Of a stretch of 64,000 bases of DNA, positions 25,918 to 34,911 are shown one piece after another. Below the pieces are notes generated by a model. It worked only from the letters and a program-made list of their open reading frames with translations. It was not told the DNA's origin and did no database searches. This stretch comes from CATQHB01 sp965262595. Its GTDB lineage: Bacteria; Chloroflexota; Dehalococcoidia; Lucifugimonadales; UBA3495. The stretch is from assembly GCA_965262595.1 (NCBI GenBank), contig OZ253548.1:1178001-1242000 (forward strand). The letters run 5' to 3'. The translations under genes were made by a program, and so were the position numbers. Each line of letters starts with the position of its first letter. Position 1 is the stretch's first letter.

Positions 25918-27234
25918 TTAAGGTCGGATCGGCCCGGCCGGAGTATCCCGGCCATCATCCGACTCGCCATCATCACCGGCCTGCCGGTGAGGGTTCACCA
26001 ATTCGGCAACGGGCGCATCGGGAGGGAAGGCAACTTCTTCGTCGTCCTTTGGGTCCGCCACTGCTGCTTCATGAGACTCCGCTTCCGTTTCCGCCGGTTG
26101 AGCCTCGGCCCTTGCCGCTCCGTCCCTTGACTCGCCGCCGGAGTCGAAGCCATTGGTTGGGTCGGCGTCGTTTTCGGCGCTGTTGCCATCTTCGCCGTCC
26201 CTACCAACCGCGACACTCTCCGGCACCGGCATATCCGCCAACGACGGACGAAGAGAAGCCGGCGTGTGGCCATACTGTTCCGCCTCAATTCGGCTTTCTC
26301 CAGCCTCGCCGGGTACAGAGTGGGCCGTAGTCAACACCGGGGACGCAGGTTCGCCAGTCTCAACCACGGGAGAGTCACTATTCCTGGCGCCGGGGCGCAG
26401 CAAAAGCCAGCCCAGCAGAATCAATCCGGTAACAATGGAGGCGTCGGCCAGGTTGAAAACGGGCCAGGCGCCCACATCAATAAAGTCGGTTACGGAACCC
26501 AGGCGAAGGCGGTCCAGCAAGTTGCCAAAAGCGCCGCCAATCTGCAGGGCAAGACTTGTCCGTAGCAGATTCGTGGCGCGCGGTTGGCTCCGATAAATCA
26601 TCACCAACACAAAAATGCCGATAAACGACACGAAAATCAGGGGAGTGTTCTGCCCTTGCAGTATCCCGAAGGCGCTTCCGGTGTTGTGGGTGTGGGTAAA
26701 GCGAAAAAAACCATCGAAGGGGTAGGAATAGCCAAAAGGAAGGAATTCCCGCACCAGAAACTTGGTGAACTGGTCCATCAGAAATACGATGGCCGCCAGT
26801 TGGAGTAGCGTAAAGTCCCTGTAGATAGGGGTCTTGCTGCTCTTTTCCGGCTCCAGGTCTGCCTCCGGATTAAATTCTCGGGGTGGACCGGAAGTGTCTT
26901 CGGCCGTCCCTTCATCAACCGCCGGAGGGTCCTCCAGCAAGGTTGCCGGGGAAGCGGAGGGAAGCGTTTCCGACACTATTTCCGGAGGCGTTTGCGGCGC
27001 TGTTTGCTGGATCGTTTCAGGCGCAGTTTCCGGCGCAGTTTCCGGCGCAGTTTCCGGCGCAGTTTCCGGCGCAGTTTCCGGCGCAGTTTCCGGCGCAGTT
27101 TCCGGCGCAGTTTCCGGCGCAGTTTCCGGCGCAGTTTCCGGCGCAGTTTCCGGCGCAGTTTCCGGCGCAGTTTCCGGCGCAGTTTCGAGGACAACTTCGG
27201 CAGTAGGGTCCGGGCGGTGTTCAGGTACTGTCAT
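25918..27234 (-). CDS. lspA: Lipoprotein signal peptidase with long disordered N- and C-terminal extensions
   Basis: 438 residues, more than twice the usual 150-200. The LspA core is at about 138-285: MDQFTKFLVREF, HNTGSAFGIL, GGAFGNLLDRLRLGSVTDFIDV and VFNLADASIVTG, with catalytic aspartates at about 241 and 264 and four membrane segments. Residues 17-72 are fourteen ETAP repeats encoded by a 12-bp microsatellite, followed by an acidic Pro/Thr-rich linker. Residues 286-438 form an acidic Ala/Glu/Asp-rich tail. Both extensions should lie on the cytoplasmic side. The core is complete, so activity is expected. It sits six bases after an alpha/beta hydrolase gene and before the RluA-type gene. 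Confidence 0.93.
   Translation of the reverse strand: MTVPEHRPDPTAEVVLETAPETAPETAPETAPETAPETAPETAPETAPETAPETAPETAPETAPETAPETAPETIQQTAPQTPPEIVSETLPSASPATLLEDPPAVDEGTAEDTSGPPREFNPEADLEPEKSSKTPIYRDFTLLQLAAIVFLMDQFTKFLVREFLPFGYSYPFDGFFRFTHTHNTGSAFGILQGQNTPLIFVSFIGIFVLVMIYRSQPRATNLLRTSLALQIGGAFGNLLDRLRLGSVTDFIDVGAWPVFNLADASIVTGLILLGWLLLRPGARNSDSPVVETGEPASPVLTTAHSVPGEAGESRIEAEQYGHTPASLRPSLADMPVPESVAVGRDGEDGNSAENDADPTNGFDSGGESRDGAARAEAQPAETEAESHEAAVADPKDDEEVAFPPDAPVAELVNPHRQAGDDGESDDGRDTPAGPIRP
27023..27178. repeat. 12-bp microsatellite, 13 perfect units, within lspA
   Basis: The unit GCAGTTTCCGGC is repeated without a mismatch thirteen times, with partial degenerate units at each side. It encodes the Glu-Thr-Ala-Pro repeat of LspA on the minus strand. 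Because 12 is divisible by 3, copy-number changes keep the frame. Identity at the DNA level indicates recent expansion by slippage. Confidence 0.97.
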
Positions 27235-27240
27235 CGAGGA

Positions 27241-27882
27241 TTATTTCAGATGCTCGGCGAAGAACTCAGCCACCGGCCCAACTACCTGGCGTTCCATTCC
27301 ATTCCAGTAATGGTCGGCTCCGGCTACAATTTTCAGAACCGGCGAACGAGCAAAAGCGTCCAAATTGGGTTGCAGCTCTTCAGACTGTACCAATTTGTCC
27401 CGGTCACCGGAAATTATCAGTGTCGGCATTTTGCCTTTCTTCAGGTCCGAATCCGGAAATGCCCGTATCGGCGGTGAGATCAGGGCAATGGCCTTGGCTT
27501 TTTTCTGCGCTGCAGCGCTGCCCAGGATAACCGAAGTGCCGAAGGAATAGCCGGCCAGGCCCAGGTTTCGCCCCTCCACGCCGGGCCAGGCTTTGAGCAA
27601 GTCAAAGGCGCCGAGGATTTCCTGGTACTCCAATTCTCCCTTGGTATGCTCGCCGTCGCTGTTGCCTACACCCCGAAAATTAAAACGGATGGTGGCAAAT
27701 CCCTGATCCGCCAACGCGAAGGAGACGGCAGTGACCACGTTGTTATCCATGTTTCCGCCAAACAGGGGGTGGGGATGGCAAATTACCACGCCCGGAATCG
27801 CGCTGCTCACATCATCGGGCATCGCTACGATTCCCTCAAAATTAAGTCCTTTGGCTTTGAAGCTGACCGCACTCTGACGCAT
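27241..27882 (-). CDS. Alpha/beta hydrolase, COG2945-like
   Basis: 213 residues with the alpha/beta-hydrolase core: the oxyanion-side motif CHPHPLFGGNMDNNV, FRGVGNSDG, nucleophile elbow GYSFGTSV, acid in ISGDRDKLV and the catalytic His in AGADHYW. It matches small cytosolic serine hydrolases of the dienelactone-hydrolase-like group. The substrate is unknown. It is the first gene of a tight unit with lspA and the RluA-type gene, six bases before the former. Confidence 0.85.
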   Translation of the reverse strand: MRQSAVSFKAKGLNFEGIVAMPDDVSSAIPGVVICHPHPLFGGNMDNNVVTAVSFALADQGFATIRFNFRGVGNSDGEHTKGELEYQEILGAFDLLKAWPGVEGRNLGLAGYSFGTSVILGSAAAQKKAKAIALISPPIRAFPDSDLKKGKMPTLIISGDRDKLVQSEELQPNLDAFARSPVLKIVAGADHYWNGMERQVVGPVAEFFAEHLK

Positions 27883-27945
27883 CTGATTTCCTCCTGCTGG
27901 ACTATGTTCATATTAGAAGACTCCGTAGAGTTTGGCAAGGAATCC

Positions 27946-27954
27946 TGCTAGAAT
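27946..27954 (+). promoter_or_regulatory. Candidate extended -10 promoter for threonine aldolase
   Basis: TGCTAGAAT, another TGC-prefixed -10 box, lies 33 bases before the ATG at 27988. No clear -35 is present. Confidence 0.42.
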
Positions 27955-27987
27955 ATGCCTTAATTCCGGTTTACGGGAGCATATTCC

Positions 27988-29052
27988 ATGAATGTGATTG
28001 ATTTACGAAGCGATACCGTGACCCATCCGACGGCGGAGATGCGCCAGGCAATGGCCGAGGCCGAAGTTGGCGACGACGTTTACGGGGAAGACCCTTCAAT
28101 CAATCGACTGGAGGAGCGTTCGGCTGAATTACTGGGCAAAGAAGCCGGGCTGCTCACCGCCAGCGGTACTATGAGCAATCTCATCGCCGCGCTGACCTAC
28201 TGCCAGCGGGGGGACGAGATAATTATGGGCGACCAGGCCCATATGTTCTGGAACGAATCGGCCGGGGCATCGGCTCTTGCCGGGGCGCAAGTCAGGCTGG
28301 TGCCAAACGATGACCAAGGGAGAATTGACCCCAAGGACCTGGCCGGCGCCATCCGACCCCGTGGCAACATTCACATGCCGCCGACTACTATGGTCTGCCT
28401 GGAGAACACCCACAACCGGTGCAGCGGCGGAGTTCTAACGCCCCACGATACCAAGCTGGTTGCCGACATTGCCCACGCCGCCGGAGCGCGGGTGCACCTT
28501 GACGGGGCACGGATTTTTAACGCCTCAGTAGCCCTTGAAGTGCCCCCCAGCGAGTTGGTTAATAACGTGGACGATGTTTCCTTCTGTTTGTCCAAGGCGT
28601 TGAGTTGTCCGGTCGGTTCCGTCCTGTGCGGCACGGAGGAGTTTATCGGCCAAGCCCGCCGGTGGCGCAAAATGATTGGCGGCGGTATGCGCCAAGCCGG
28701 GATACTGGCAGCCGCCGGCCTGGTCGCCCTGGATACAATGATTGAACGGTTGGCCGACGACCACGCCAACGCCCGACGCTTGGCCGAGGGGCTGGCTAAA
28801 ATAGAGGGATTGAGCGTTGACCCGGACAGCATACAGACCAACATCGTCATCTTTGAGATAAACCCGTCGGTCGGCTCGGCAACGGAGGTCATTCAGGAGC
28901 TGGCCCAGGCAGGAGTCAAGGTGACACCTTCCCGGCCTCAGTCCCTGCGCATGGTCACCCACCGTCACATTGACAGCTCCGACGTGGAAGAAACCCTGGT
29001 CAGAGTTTCCAAGGTCATTGCGGACTTAATGGCAGTGCATCGAGCCGGCTAA
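27988..29052 (+). CDS. ltaE: Low-specificity L-threonine aldolase
   Basis: 354 residues of the fold-type I PLP threonine aldolase/GntG family, cleaving L-threonine or L-allo-threonine to glycine and acetaldehyde. It starts IDLRSDTVTHPTAEMRQAM, with VGDDVYGEDP, ENTHN(R)CSGG and HLDGARIFNA. The PLP lysine is in FCLSKALSCPVGS. Full length and all key residues are present. An isochorismatase-fold gene follows after 107 bases on the same strand. Confidence 0.92.
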   Translation: MNVIDLRSDTVTHPTAEMRQAMAEAEVGDDVYGEDPSINRLEERSAELLGKEAGLLTASGTMSNLIAALTYCQRGDEIIMGDQAHMFWNESAGASALAGAQVRLVPNDDQGRIDPKDLAGAIRPRGNIHMPPTTMVCLENTHNRCSGGVLTPHDTKLVADIAHAAGARVHLDGARIFNASVALEVPPSELVNNVDDVSFCLSKALSCPVGSVLCGTEEFIGQARRWRKMIGGGMRQAGILAAAGLVALDTMIERLADDHANARRLAEGLAKIEGLSVDPDSIQTNIVIFEINPSVGSATEVIQELAQAGVKVTPSRPQSLRMVTHRHIDSSDVEETLVRVSKVIADLMAVHRAG

Positions 29053-29159
29053 AAGCCGGTTTCCCGGCATTTGCTTACCGACATTTACCTACCATTAGAA
29101 GCCTGGGTACTCAACCTGGAAATCACAACGGCAAATCACAGTAGGGGGCGCCACCGCCG

Positions 29160-29750
29160 ATGCCTGACATCGCCTTGAATAAATCAACTACCGCCTTGCT
29201 CATCGCCGATTTTTACGCCGAAATGATGAATACCCTGCCCCATGCCATTGAGCGGGGGGTGGTGGCGAAGACTCAGGCATTGCAGCAAGCGGCACGGGAA
29301 GCGGGGTTGCTGGTTTGCTACTCGGCTACCGTGTTCCGTCCCGGGTACGTGGAAATCAGCGACCGGAACAAGACCTTTAGCCAGCGCAAAGCTTCCGGAC
29401 AGCCGGCAGTCAGCGACCCCCTGCAAGTAATTCATGAAGGGGTAAAACCCATTGACGAGGAAGTTGTGGTGGGAAAGCACCGGGTCAATGCCCTATACGG
29501 TACCGACCTGGATATGACGCTGCGGGCCAACGACATCGATACAATCGTCTTGCTGGGCTACGCTACCAGCGGAGTCGTACTTTCCACCACCCGCTACGCT
29601 GCCGACGCCGATTACCGGCTGTTCGTTGTGGAGGATTGCTGTTCCGACCAGGACGTGGAAGTGCACGACTTTTTGACCCAGCGGATTTTCCCGCGCCAGG
29701 CGGAGGTGGTCCAATCTTCCGAGGTGATTGCGGCCTTGCGCCGGGGGTAA
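29160..29750 (+). CDS. Isochorismatase-fold hydrolase lacking the nucleophilic Cys
   Basis: 196 residues of the isochorismatase/cysteine hydrolase superfamily. Asp17 (LLIADFY) and Lys106 (VVVGKHRVN) of the triad are present, and the cis-peptide loop is GYATSGVVLSTTR. At the position of the usual nucleophile there is Val139 instead of Cys. Such Cys-less members exist; true isochorismatases such as PhzD also lack it and use acid/base hydrolysis of a vinyl ether. An amidase mechanism through a thioester is therefore unlikely. The substrate is unknown. Confidence 0.85.
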   Translation: MPDIALNKSTTALLIADFYAEMMNTLPHAIERGVVAKTQALQQAAREAGLLVCYSATVFRPGYVEISDRNKTFSQRKASGQPAVSDPLQVIHEGVKPIDEEVVVGKHRVNALYGTDLDMTLRANDIDTIVLLGYATSGVVLSTTRYAADADYRLFVVEDCCSDQDVEVHDFLTQRIFPRQAEVVQSSEVIAALRRG

Positions 29751-29790
29751 CAGGGACACCTACGGATGCTGCCCGGCTACGGTAGAGTAT

Positions 29791-30243
29791 CTATCGGTTC
29801 CAAGTCGGTTTGAGGGCTTGAACTAATTCCCTTTCGACTGCAACCCGCTCCTGCTTTCCGCCTTCAATCTCATAGAACCAGAGAGCCAGCTCTATCCCAC
29901 TTTTGCTGGTTAGGAGAATCAGGTTGTTAATCCTGCAATTAGTTTCTTGCCCGCCCTTGAAACAGTTCCGAGGGGAAATAGTACCATACCCCCTTGGCCC
30001 CCAACGGTCTTCCAGGTTTTGACACTGGCCAATATAAAGCTCATTACCTCCACCTGATAGGATGTAAACTCCCTCTTTCCTACAACCTTTGGCCACACCA
30101 AAGCGACAGAATGGACCGTCGCCATACTTGTGCAGCGAGCTTTGCTTTGCTTTGGCATAGCGTGATTGGGGCATCTCACTATCTTTATCCAGCCGTATTC
30201 GCCCTATCTTCGCAAATTTACAGCCCGCGATGAGACGTTTCAT
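29791..30243 (-). CDS. GIY-YIG nuclease-domain protein
   Basis: 150 residues. The second half is a GIY-YIG domain: EGVYILSGGGNELYIGQCQNLEDRW carries the two Tyr-containing strands, and a conserved Glu near the end is followed by ALKPTWNR, as usual for the fold. The first 50 residues are basic and may bind nucleic acid. It could be a stand-alone nuclease, a homing-endonuclease remnant or a restriction-type enzyme. It ends 547 bases inside the left side of a minus-strand pair with rarA, whose stop lies 12 bases upstream. Slightly lower GC than its neighbours suggests mobility. Confidence 0.72.
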   Translation of the reverse strand: MKRLIAGCKFAKIGRIRLDKDSEMPQSRYAKAKQSSLHKYGDGPFCRFGVAKGCRKEGVYILSGGGNELYIGQCQNLEDRWGPRGYGTISPRNCFKGGQETNCRINNLILLTSKSGIELALWFYEIEGGKQERVAVERELVQALKPTWNR

Positions 30244-30254
30244 CAGCTATCACC

Positions 30255-31622
30255 TTAATATTTCGATGATTGAGATTCGTTATCACCGTCCTGCTCGCCC
30301 CACCACTGCCGCAGACGCTCCTCAATTTCCTTTTCCTTTCCTTCCACCGAGGGCTGGTAGTAACGGCTGTCTTTAAGCGATTCGGGCAAGAAATCTTGCT
30401 CCACGAAATGGCCGGGATAATCGTGGGCGTAGCGATAGCCCTTCCCGTACCCCGAATTTCGCATCAACCCGGTGACGGCGTTGCGCAGGTGGAGGGGCAC
30501 CGGGTCGTTGGGTCGGTTGCGCACATCATCCAATGCCCGCTCCAACGCCATATAAGCCGAGTTACTTTTGGGTGCGGTTGCCAGGTAAACCGTTGCTTGG
30601 GCCAGGGGGATGCGGCCTTCGGGCATTCCCAGAAAATGCACTGCCTGTTGGGCCGCAACAGCAACCGGCAAGGCCTGCGGCTCGGCCAATCCGATGTCCT
30701 CCGAAGCCAAAATTACCAGACGGCGGGCGATAAACAGCGGGTCTTCCCCGGATTCAATCATTCGAGCCAACCAGTACAATGCCCCATCGGGGGAGGAACC
30801 CCGCACCGACTTAATAAAGGCGGAGATTGTATCGTAGTGGCCCTCCCCGGCCTTGTCATAAATTGGGGAGCGGCGCTGCAAGGCATCGGAAATCAGGTCG
30901 AGTCCGATAGCGCGAATCCCCTCCTCGTCCGGGGGCACGGCAAAGGCGGCGGTTTCCAAAGCGTTCAGCGCCACACGGGCATCACCGTTAGCGATATTAA
31001 CCAAGTGCTCCACCGCCGCATCGTCCATGGAAATGCCCAGGCTGCCCAGCCCCCTTTCCCGGTCTTCCAGGGTACGCCGGACGATGTCCGAAACCTGCTC
31101 GGCAGTCAGGGATTGGAGGGTGAACACCCGGCACCGCGAAAGCAGTGGAGCGTTAACCTCAAAGGAAGGGTTTTCCGTGGTGGCGCCAATGAAGGTGACC
31201 GTCCCATCTTCTACATGGGGAAGAATCACATCCTGCTGGGCTTTGTTAAAGCGGTGGATTTCATCCACGAAAAGAATGGTGCGCCGCTGGTGCATTCCCT
31301 GACGCTCTCGGGCTTCCGCCACTATCCGGCGCAGGTCGGAAACCCCGGACGTAACCGCGCTGACCGAATCAAAATGGGCCTGGGAAACCCTGGCAACCAG
31401 ACGGGCCAGCGTAGTCTTGCCGCTGCCGGGCGGCCCCCACAATATCAGAGACGGCAGCCGGTCGGCGGCAATGGCGCGGCGGAGGACACGGTCCGAACCC
31501 AGAATATGTTCCTGACCGACAAATTCTTCGAAAGAACGGGGCCGCATCCGCTCCGCCAGGGGGGCGTCGGTTCCGGCTCGTTGTTGCCTGCCATACTCAA
31601 ACAGCGAATTCTCTGATGTCAT
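30255..31622 (-). CDS. rarA: Replication-associated recombination AAA ATPase RarA/MgsA
   Basis: 455 residues of the RarA/Mgs1/WRNIP1 family, a clamp-loader-like ATPase acting at stalled replication forks. The order is PLAERMRPRSFEEFVGQEHILG, Walker A GPPGSGKTTLAR, Walker B LFVDEIHRFNKAQQD, sensor 1 GATTENPSFEVN, and the C-terminal tetramerisation region with YDKAGEGHYDTISAFIKSVRGS and YGKGYRYAHDYP. Length is typical. The GIY-YIG gene follows 12 bases downstream on the same strand. Confidence 0.95.
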   Translation of the reverse strand: MTSENSLFEYGRQQRAGTDAPLAERMRPRSFEEFVGQEHILGSDRVLRRAIAADRLPSLILWGPPGSGKTTLARLVARVSQAHFDSVSAVTSGVSDLRRIVAEARERQGMHQRRTILFVDEIHRFNKAQQDVILPHVEDGTVTFIGATTENPSFEVNAPLLSRCRVFTLQSLTAEQVSDIVRRTLEDRERGLGSLGISMDDAAVEHLVNIANGDARVALNALETAAFAVPPDEEGIRAIGLDLISDALQRRSPIYDKAGEGHYDTISAFIKSVRGSSPDGALYWLARMIESGEDPLFIARRLVILASEDIGLAEPQALPVAVAAQQAVHFLGMPEGRIPLAQATVYLATAPKSNSAYMALERALDDVRNRPNDPVPLHLRNAVTGLMRNSGYGKGYRYAHDYPGHFVEQDFLPESLKDSRYYQPSVEGKEKEIEERLRQWWGEQDGDNESQSSKY

Positions 31623-31744
31623 CCGGTATCCACCTCCCTTGCCTCACTATTTTACACCCTGGGCCGGGGCGGAGACGGCGGCATCAAAGAACCTTACCCG
31701 CTCTAACGGCTAAGACCAAATACGAAGAAGGCCGGCACGGAAAC

Positions 31745-32758
31745 CTAGCTAAAGTGGGGGATAACTTCTTCGGCAAAGAGGCGCATTGACTCTTGAACGT
31801 CCTGGTCCGGCACGAGGCCGCCAGTGGCAAACCAGCACATAAACTCATCGGGGCGGAACATTTCCCGGAGGGATTCCAGCTTATCAATAACCCGCTCCGG
31901 ACTGCCGATGGCGGCGAATTCGTGGGAGACGTGCTCATAGCTCAGGTCCCGGGCGCGGTTGGAGATGACCCGGGAACGGTTACCCCGGAGGATGCCCAGG
32001 TAATTGTCGACGCTGGATTCGAAACCGGCGGTGGAATTACCGCCCTCGTCTTGGGTAACGTGCACCAGCACGTTGATGTTCACCCGGGCCCTGGCCGGGT
32101 CATGCCCATGCTCAACCAACTTGCCACGATATTCTTCCAGCCCTACGCGTGCGCCTTCCAGGGAAACTACCAGCGGCGCAATCAGGATGTTATGCCCTAA
32201 CTCGCCGACTAACCCAAAGGTGTCTTCGCTGTTGGAGGCGATGTAAACCGGCGGATGGGGCTTTTGAAAGGGTTTGGGCACCACGTTTATCCCATCTACC
32301 TGGTAATACTTGCCCTGATAAGTAAGCTCATCGTTGGTCCAGGCCTTCAAAACTAAGTCCAGTCCCTCGACGAACCTTTCCCGTCCCTGATCAACGTCGA
32401 TGCCATAACCGGCGTACTGGCGGACCATGGCGCCCCGGCCGGTGCCCAGAATTACTCGTCCCTGAGAGATATGATCGAGGGTAGCGAATTCTTCGGCCAG
32501 GCGCACCGGATGGTGCAGGGGCATTAAATTAACCGCCGTCGCGATTTTGAGCCGTTCGGTGGTCTGGGCAATGGCGGAGCCAAGGAGCAGCGGAGCCGGC
32601 ATAATTGAGAACCTGGGGTTGAAATGGAGCTCGGCCAACCAGACCGAATCGAATCCCAGCCGGTCCGCCAGTTGGGCCTGCGCAATAGTGTCCGCAAAAC
32701 GATTGGCCGGAAACTGGTCGTCAGCGCAGGGTAATTGATAGAAAATTCCGAATTCCAT
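31745..32758 (-). CDS. LLM-class flavin-dependent oxidoreductase
   Basis: About 337 residues of the bacterial luciferase-like TIM-barrel family, which use reduced FMN or F420. Family segments include MEFGIFYQLPC, LGFDSVWLAELHF, RLKIATAVNLMPLHHPVRLAEE, GRVILGTGRGA and PVYIASNSEDTF. I start at ATG 32758 because AAGGAG precedes it; the ATG at 32788 is upstream of that site. Many SAR202-like genomes carry families of such enzymes, proposed to attack recalcitrant organics. The cofactor and substrate are not readable here. Confidence 0.88.
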   Translation of the reverse strand: MEFGIFYQLPCADDQFPANRFADTIAQAQLADRLGFDSVWLAELHFNPRFSIMPAPLLLGSAIAQTTERLKIATAVNLMPLHHPVRLAEEFATLDHISQGRVILGTGRGAMVRQYAGYGIDVDQGRERFVEGLDLVLKAWTNDELTYQGKYYQVDGINVVPKPFQKPHPPVYIASNSEDTFGLVGELGHNILIAPLVVSLEGARVGLEEYRGKLVEHGHDPARARVNINVLVHVTQDEGGNSTAGFESSVDNYLGILRGNRSRVISNRARDLSYEHVSHEFAAIGSPERVIDKLESLREMFRPDEFMCWFATGGLVPDQDVQESMRLFAEEVIPHFS

Positions 32759-32895
32759 TCCTGGCTCCTTAATATCGGGTAGTTGCATTCACGGATTGGC
32801 GACTGGCCTATTTGCCTATTCAATGCGGGCCGAAGATATCGGCATAACTCCGGTAGCGAAGGAAAGAGACGCTGCGACCGGCTCAAATTATTCCC

Positions 32896-34494
32896 TCACA
32901 AGGGTATGTTCCCGTGCTTTTTGGCGGGCAAAACGTCCCGTTTGTTGCGCAGCATTTCCAAAGCCCTTATTATCCTGGGCCGAGTTTCCGCCGGGTCTAT
33001 AACGTCGTCCAGAAATCCCTGGCCCGCGGCGATATAGGGATTGGTAAACTTTTCCTGGTAATCCTGAATTAATTGGCGGCGCATTTCCTCCGGATCGTCG
33101 GCTTGAGCTATCTGATCCCGGTAGATTATGTTAACCGCGCCGTCCGGGCCCATGACCGCAATTTCCGCCGAGGGCCAGGCCAGGTTAATGTCGGAGCGCA
33201 AGTGCTTGCTGCTCATCACGATATAGGCCCCGCCGTAGGCTTTGCGGATAATAACGCTGACTTTGGGAACGGTGGCCTCGGCGTAGGCATAGATCAACTT
33301 GGCCCCGTGACGAATAATACCGCCGTATTCCTGGTCCACACCGGGCATAAACCCTGGCACGTCCACCAACGTTACCAGCGGTATGTTGAAGCAATCGCAG
33401 AACCGGACAAAGCGGGCGGCCTTGGCGGAGGCATCAATATCCAACACCCCGGCCAGGCACGAAGGTTGATTGCCGACAATACCGACCGCGTAGCCATTGA
33501 ACCGTCCAAAACCAACAACCACGTTGGGAGCGAAATCCTGCTGAACTTCCATGAACTCTTCAATTGGAACTTCTTCCAATTCTTCCTCGCCGCCGACATC
33601 CACGATGCGGTAGATGATATCGCGTATATCATAGGGACGGTTAGGTTCGTCGGGCACCAGGTAACGGAGGTCGGGGTCGTTGCGGGCCACGGTGTCGCCG
33701 ATAGGCATTCGAGGCGAATCGGCCAGGTTGTTGGAAGGCAGGAAACTGAGTAACCGCCTCACGTCGGCCAGGCAATCATCCTCGTTGTCAGAGACGAAAT
33801 GAGCAACGCCGCTGCGGGTAGCGTGGGAGTCGGCCCCGCCCAGTTCCTCGTGGGTAACGTCGGCGCCGGTCACCGCCTTAACCACATCCGGGCCGGTAAT
33901 ATACATCTGGCCGGTGCCCCTGACCATAAATATGAAGTCAGTGATCGCCGGGGAATAGACGGCCCCACCGGCAGACGGGCCCATAATCACCGAAATCTGA
34001 GGCACTACTCCGGAATAAAGGGTGTTGCGCAGGAAAATATCTCCGTAGGCGCCGAGGCTTACGACACCCTCCTGGATACGCGCCCCGCCGGAGTCGTTGA
34101 GGCCGACTACCGGGCAGCCGGTCTTGCCCGCCATGTCCATTACTTTGCAGATTTTTTCGCCGACTACCTCGGAAAGAGAGCCGCCGAAGACCGTAAAATC
34201 CTGGGCATAGGCAAATACCTGGCGTCCGTCAACCCGGCCATAGCCGGTGACCACCGCATCGCCCAGCACCTTGCGGTCAGCCAAGCCGAAGTCGGTTGTG
34301 CGGTGGGTGACAAAGGAGTCAATTTCCTGGAAGGTTCCCTCGTCCATCAAGCGGGCCAGACGTTCCCGGGCGGTAAACTTGCCACGAAGGCGCTGCTGTT
34401 CAATGCGCTGCGGCCCACCGCCATTTCGGGCCGCCTGGCGCATTTCATGCAGGGTTTCTATCTTACGGTCAATAATTCGCTTTTCGGTCGCCAC
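32896..34494 (-). CDS. Acyl-CoA carboxylase carboxyltransferase (beta) subunit, propionyl-CoA type
   Basis: 532 residues with two crotonase-like halves. The N-half has GKFTARERLARLMDEGTFQE, FAYAQDFTVFGGSLSEVVGEKI, LNDSGGARIQEGV and MGPSAGGAVYSPA. The C-half has FCDCFNIPLVTLVDVPGFMPGVDQEYGGIIRHGAKLIYAYAEATVPK and IRKAYGGAYIVM. This is the PccB/MmdA type that moves carboxybiotin CO2 onto propionyl- or acetyl-CoA. No biotin carboxylase, biotin carrier or decarboxylase gene is adjacent, so partners are encoded elsewhere. Confidence 0.93.
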   Translation of the reverse strand: MATEKRIIDRKIETLHEMRQAARNGGGPQRIEQQRLRGKFTARERLARLMDEGTFQEIDSFVTHRTTDFGLADRKVLGDAVVTGYGRVDGRQVFAYAQDFTVFGGSLSEVVGEKICKVMDMAGKTGCPVVGLNDSGGARIQEGVVSLGAYGDIFLRNTLYSGVVPQISVIMGPSAGGAVYSPAITDFIFMVRGTGQMYITGPDVVKAVTGADVTHEELGGADSHATRSGVAHFVSDNEDDCLADVRRLLSFLPSNNLADSPRMPIGDTVARNDPDLRYLVPDEPNRPYDIRDIIYRIVDVGGEEELEEVPIEEFMEVQQDFAPNVVVGFGRFNGYAVGIVGNQPSCLAGVLDIDASAKAARFVRFCDCFNIPLVTLVDVPGFMPGVDQEYGGIIRHGAKLIYAYAEATVPKVSVIIRKAYGGAYIVMSSKHLRSDINLAWPSAEIAVMGPDGAVNIIYRDQIAQADDPEEMRRQLIQDYQEKFTNPYIAAGQGFLDDVIDPAETRPRIIRALEMLRNKRDVLPAKKHGNIPL

Positions 34495-34911
34495 TACCGC
34501 TCCTGGGATTCCTACTGCCTGACTGCATTACGTCCGGCAAGCCCGCCTTTTGCGCCGCCAAACTTTCCTGCTTCCAAGCTTAAAGTACGCCGGATGAGGG
34601 AGATGCCCGGCTAGATTTGGGTTTGCCTCAAATCCGGCTACATTATAACTTATAGCAAGCGATAGTATATAACCTCGGGGCAAGCCCAATTTGACCTCCC
34701 GGCGTCCCTGGGCCACCTACACCCCCACAATGCTCGAATAAGGGGAATGGCTCTTTCTCCGCAAACCGGCCTGTGCTACTATATCCCCATTACCTACATG
34801 AGTACCTACGTGCCATAGGAACCGAATGTTTGTCCCTTAACCGACCGGATGAGTTCCTTGCACCTGGTCAGAATCTTCCGGTGCGCCCCCAACATAACCT
34901 GAAAAGCTATT
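34495..34911. other. Divergent intergenic region between carboxylase and folP
   Basis: No gene is visible in about 420 bases. A small stem (ATTTGGG with CTCAAAT) near 34615-34635 is flanked by two copies of 'ccggcta'. TGCTACTAT at 34774-34782 is a candidate extended -10 for folP, which would leave a leader of about 120 bases. Confidence 0.4.

Noticed and set aside
26976..27194. Frames made wholly of repeats (for example Lys-Leu-Arg-Arg or Gln-Phe-Pro-Ala) across the microsatellite
   Set aside because: They are by-products of the 12-bp repeat in other frames; only the LspA frame continues into a known domain.
30270..31616. Long plus-strand frame of 448 codons opposite rarA
   Set aside because: Antisense shadow; the minus strand encodes complete RarA.
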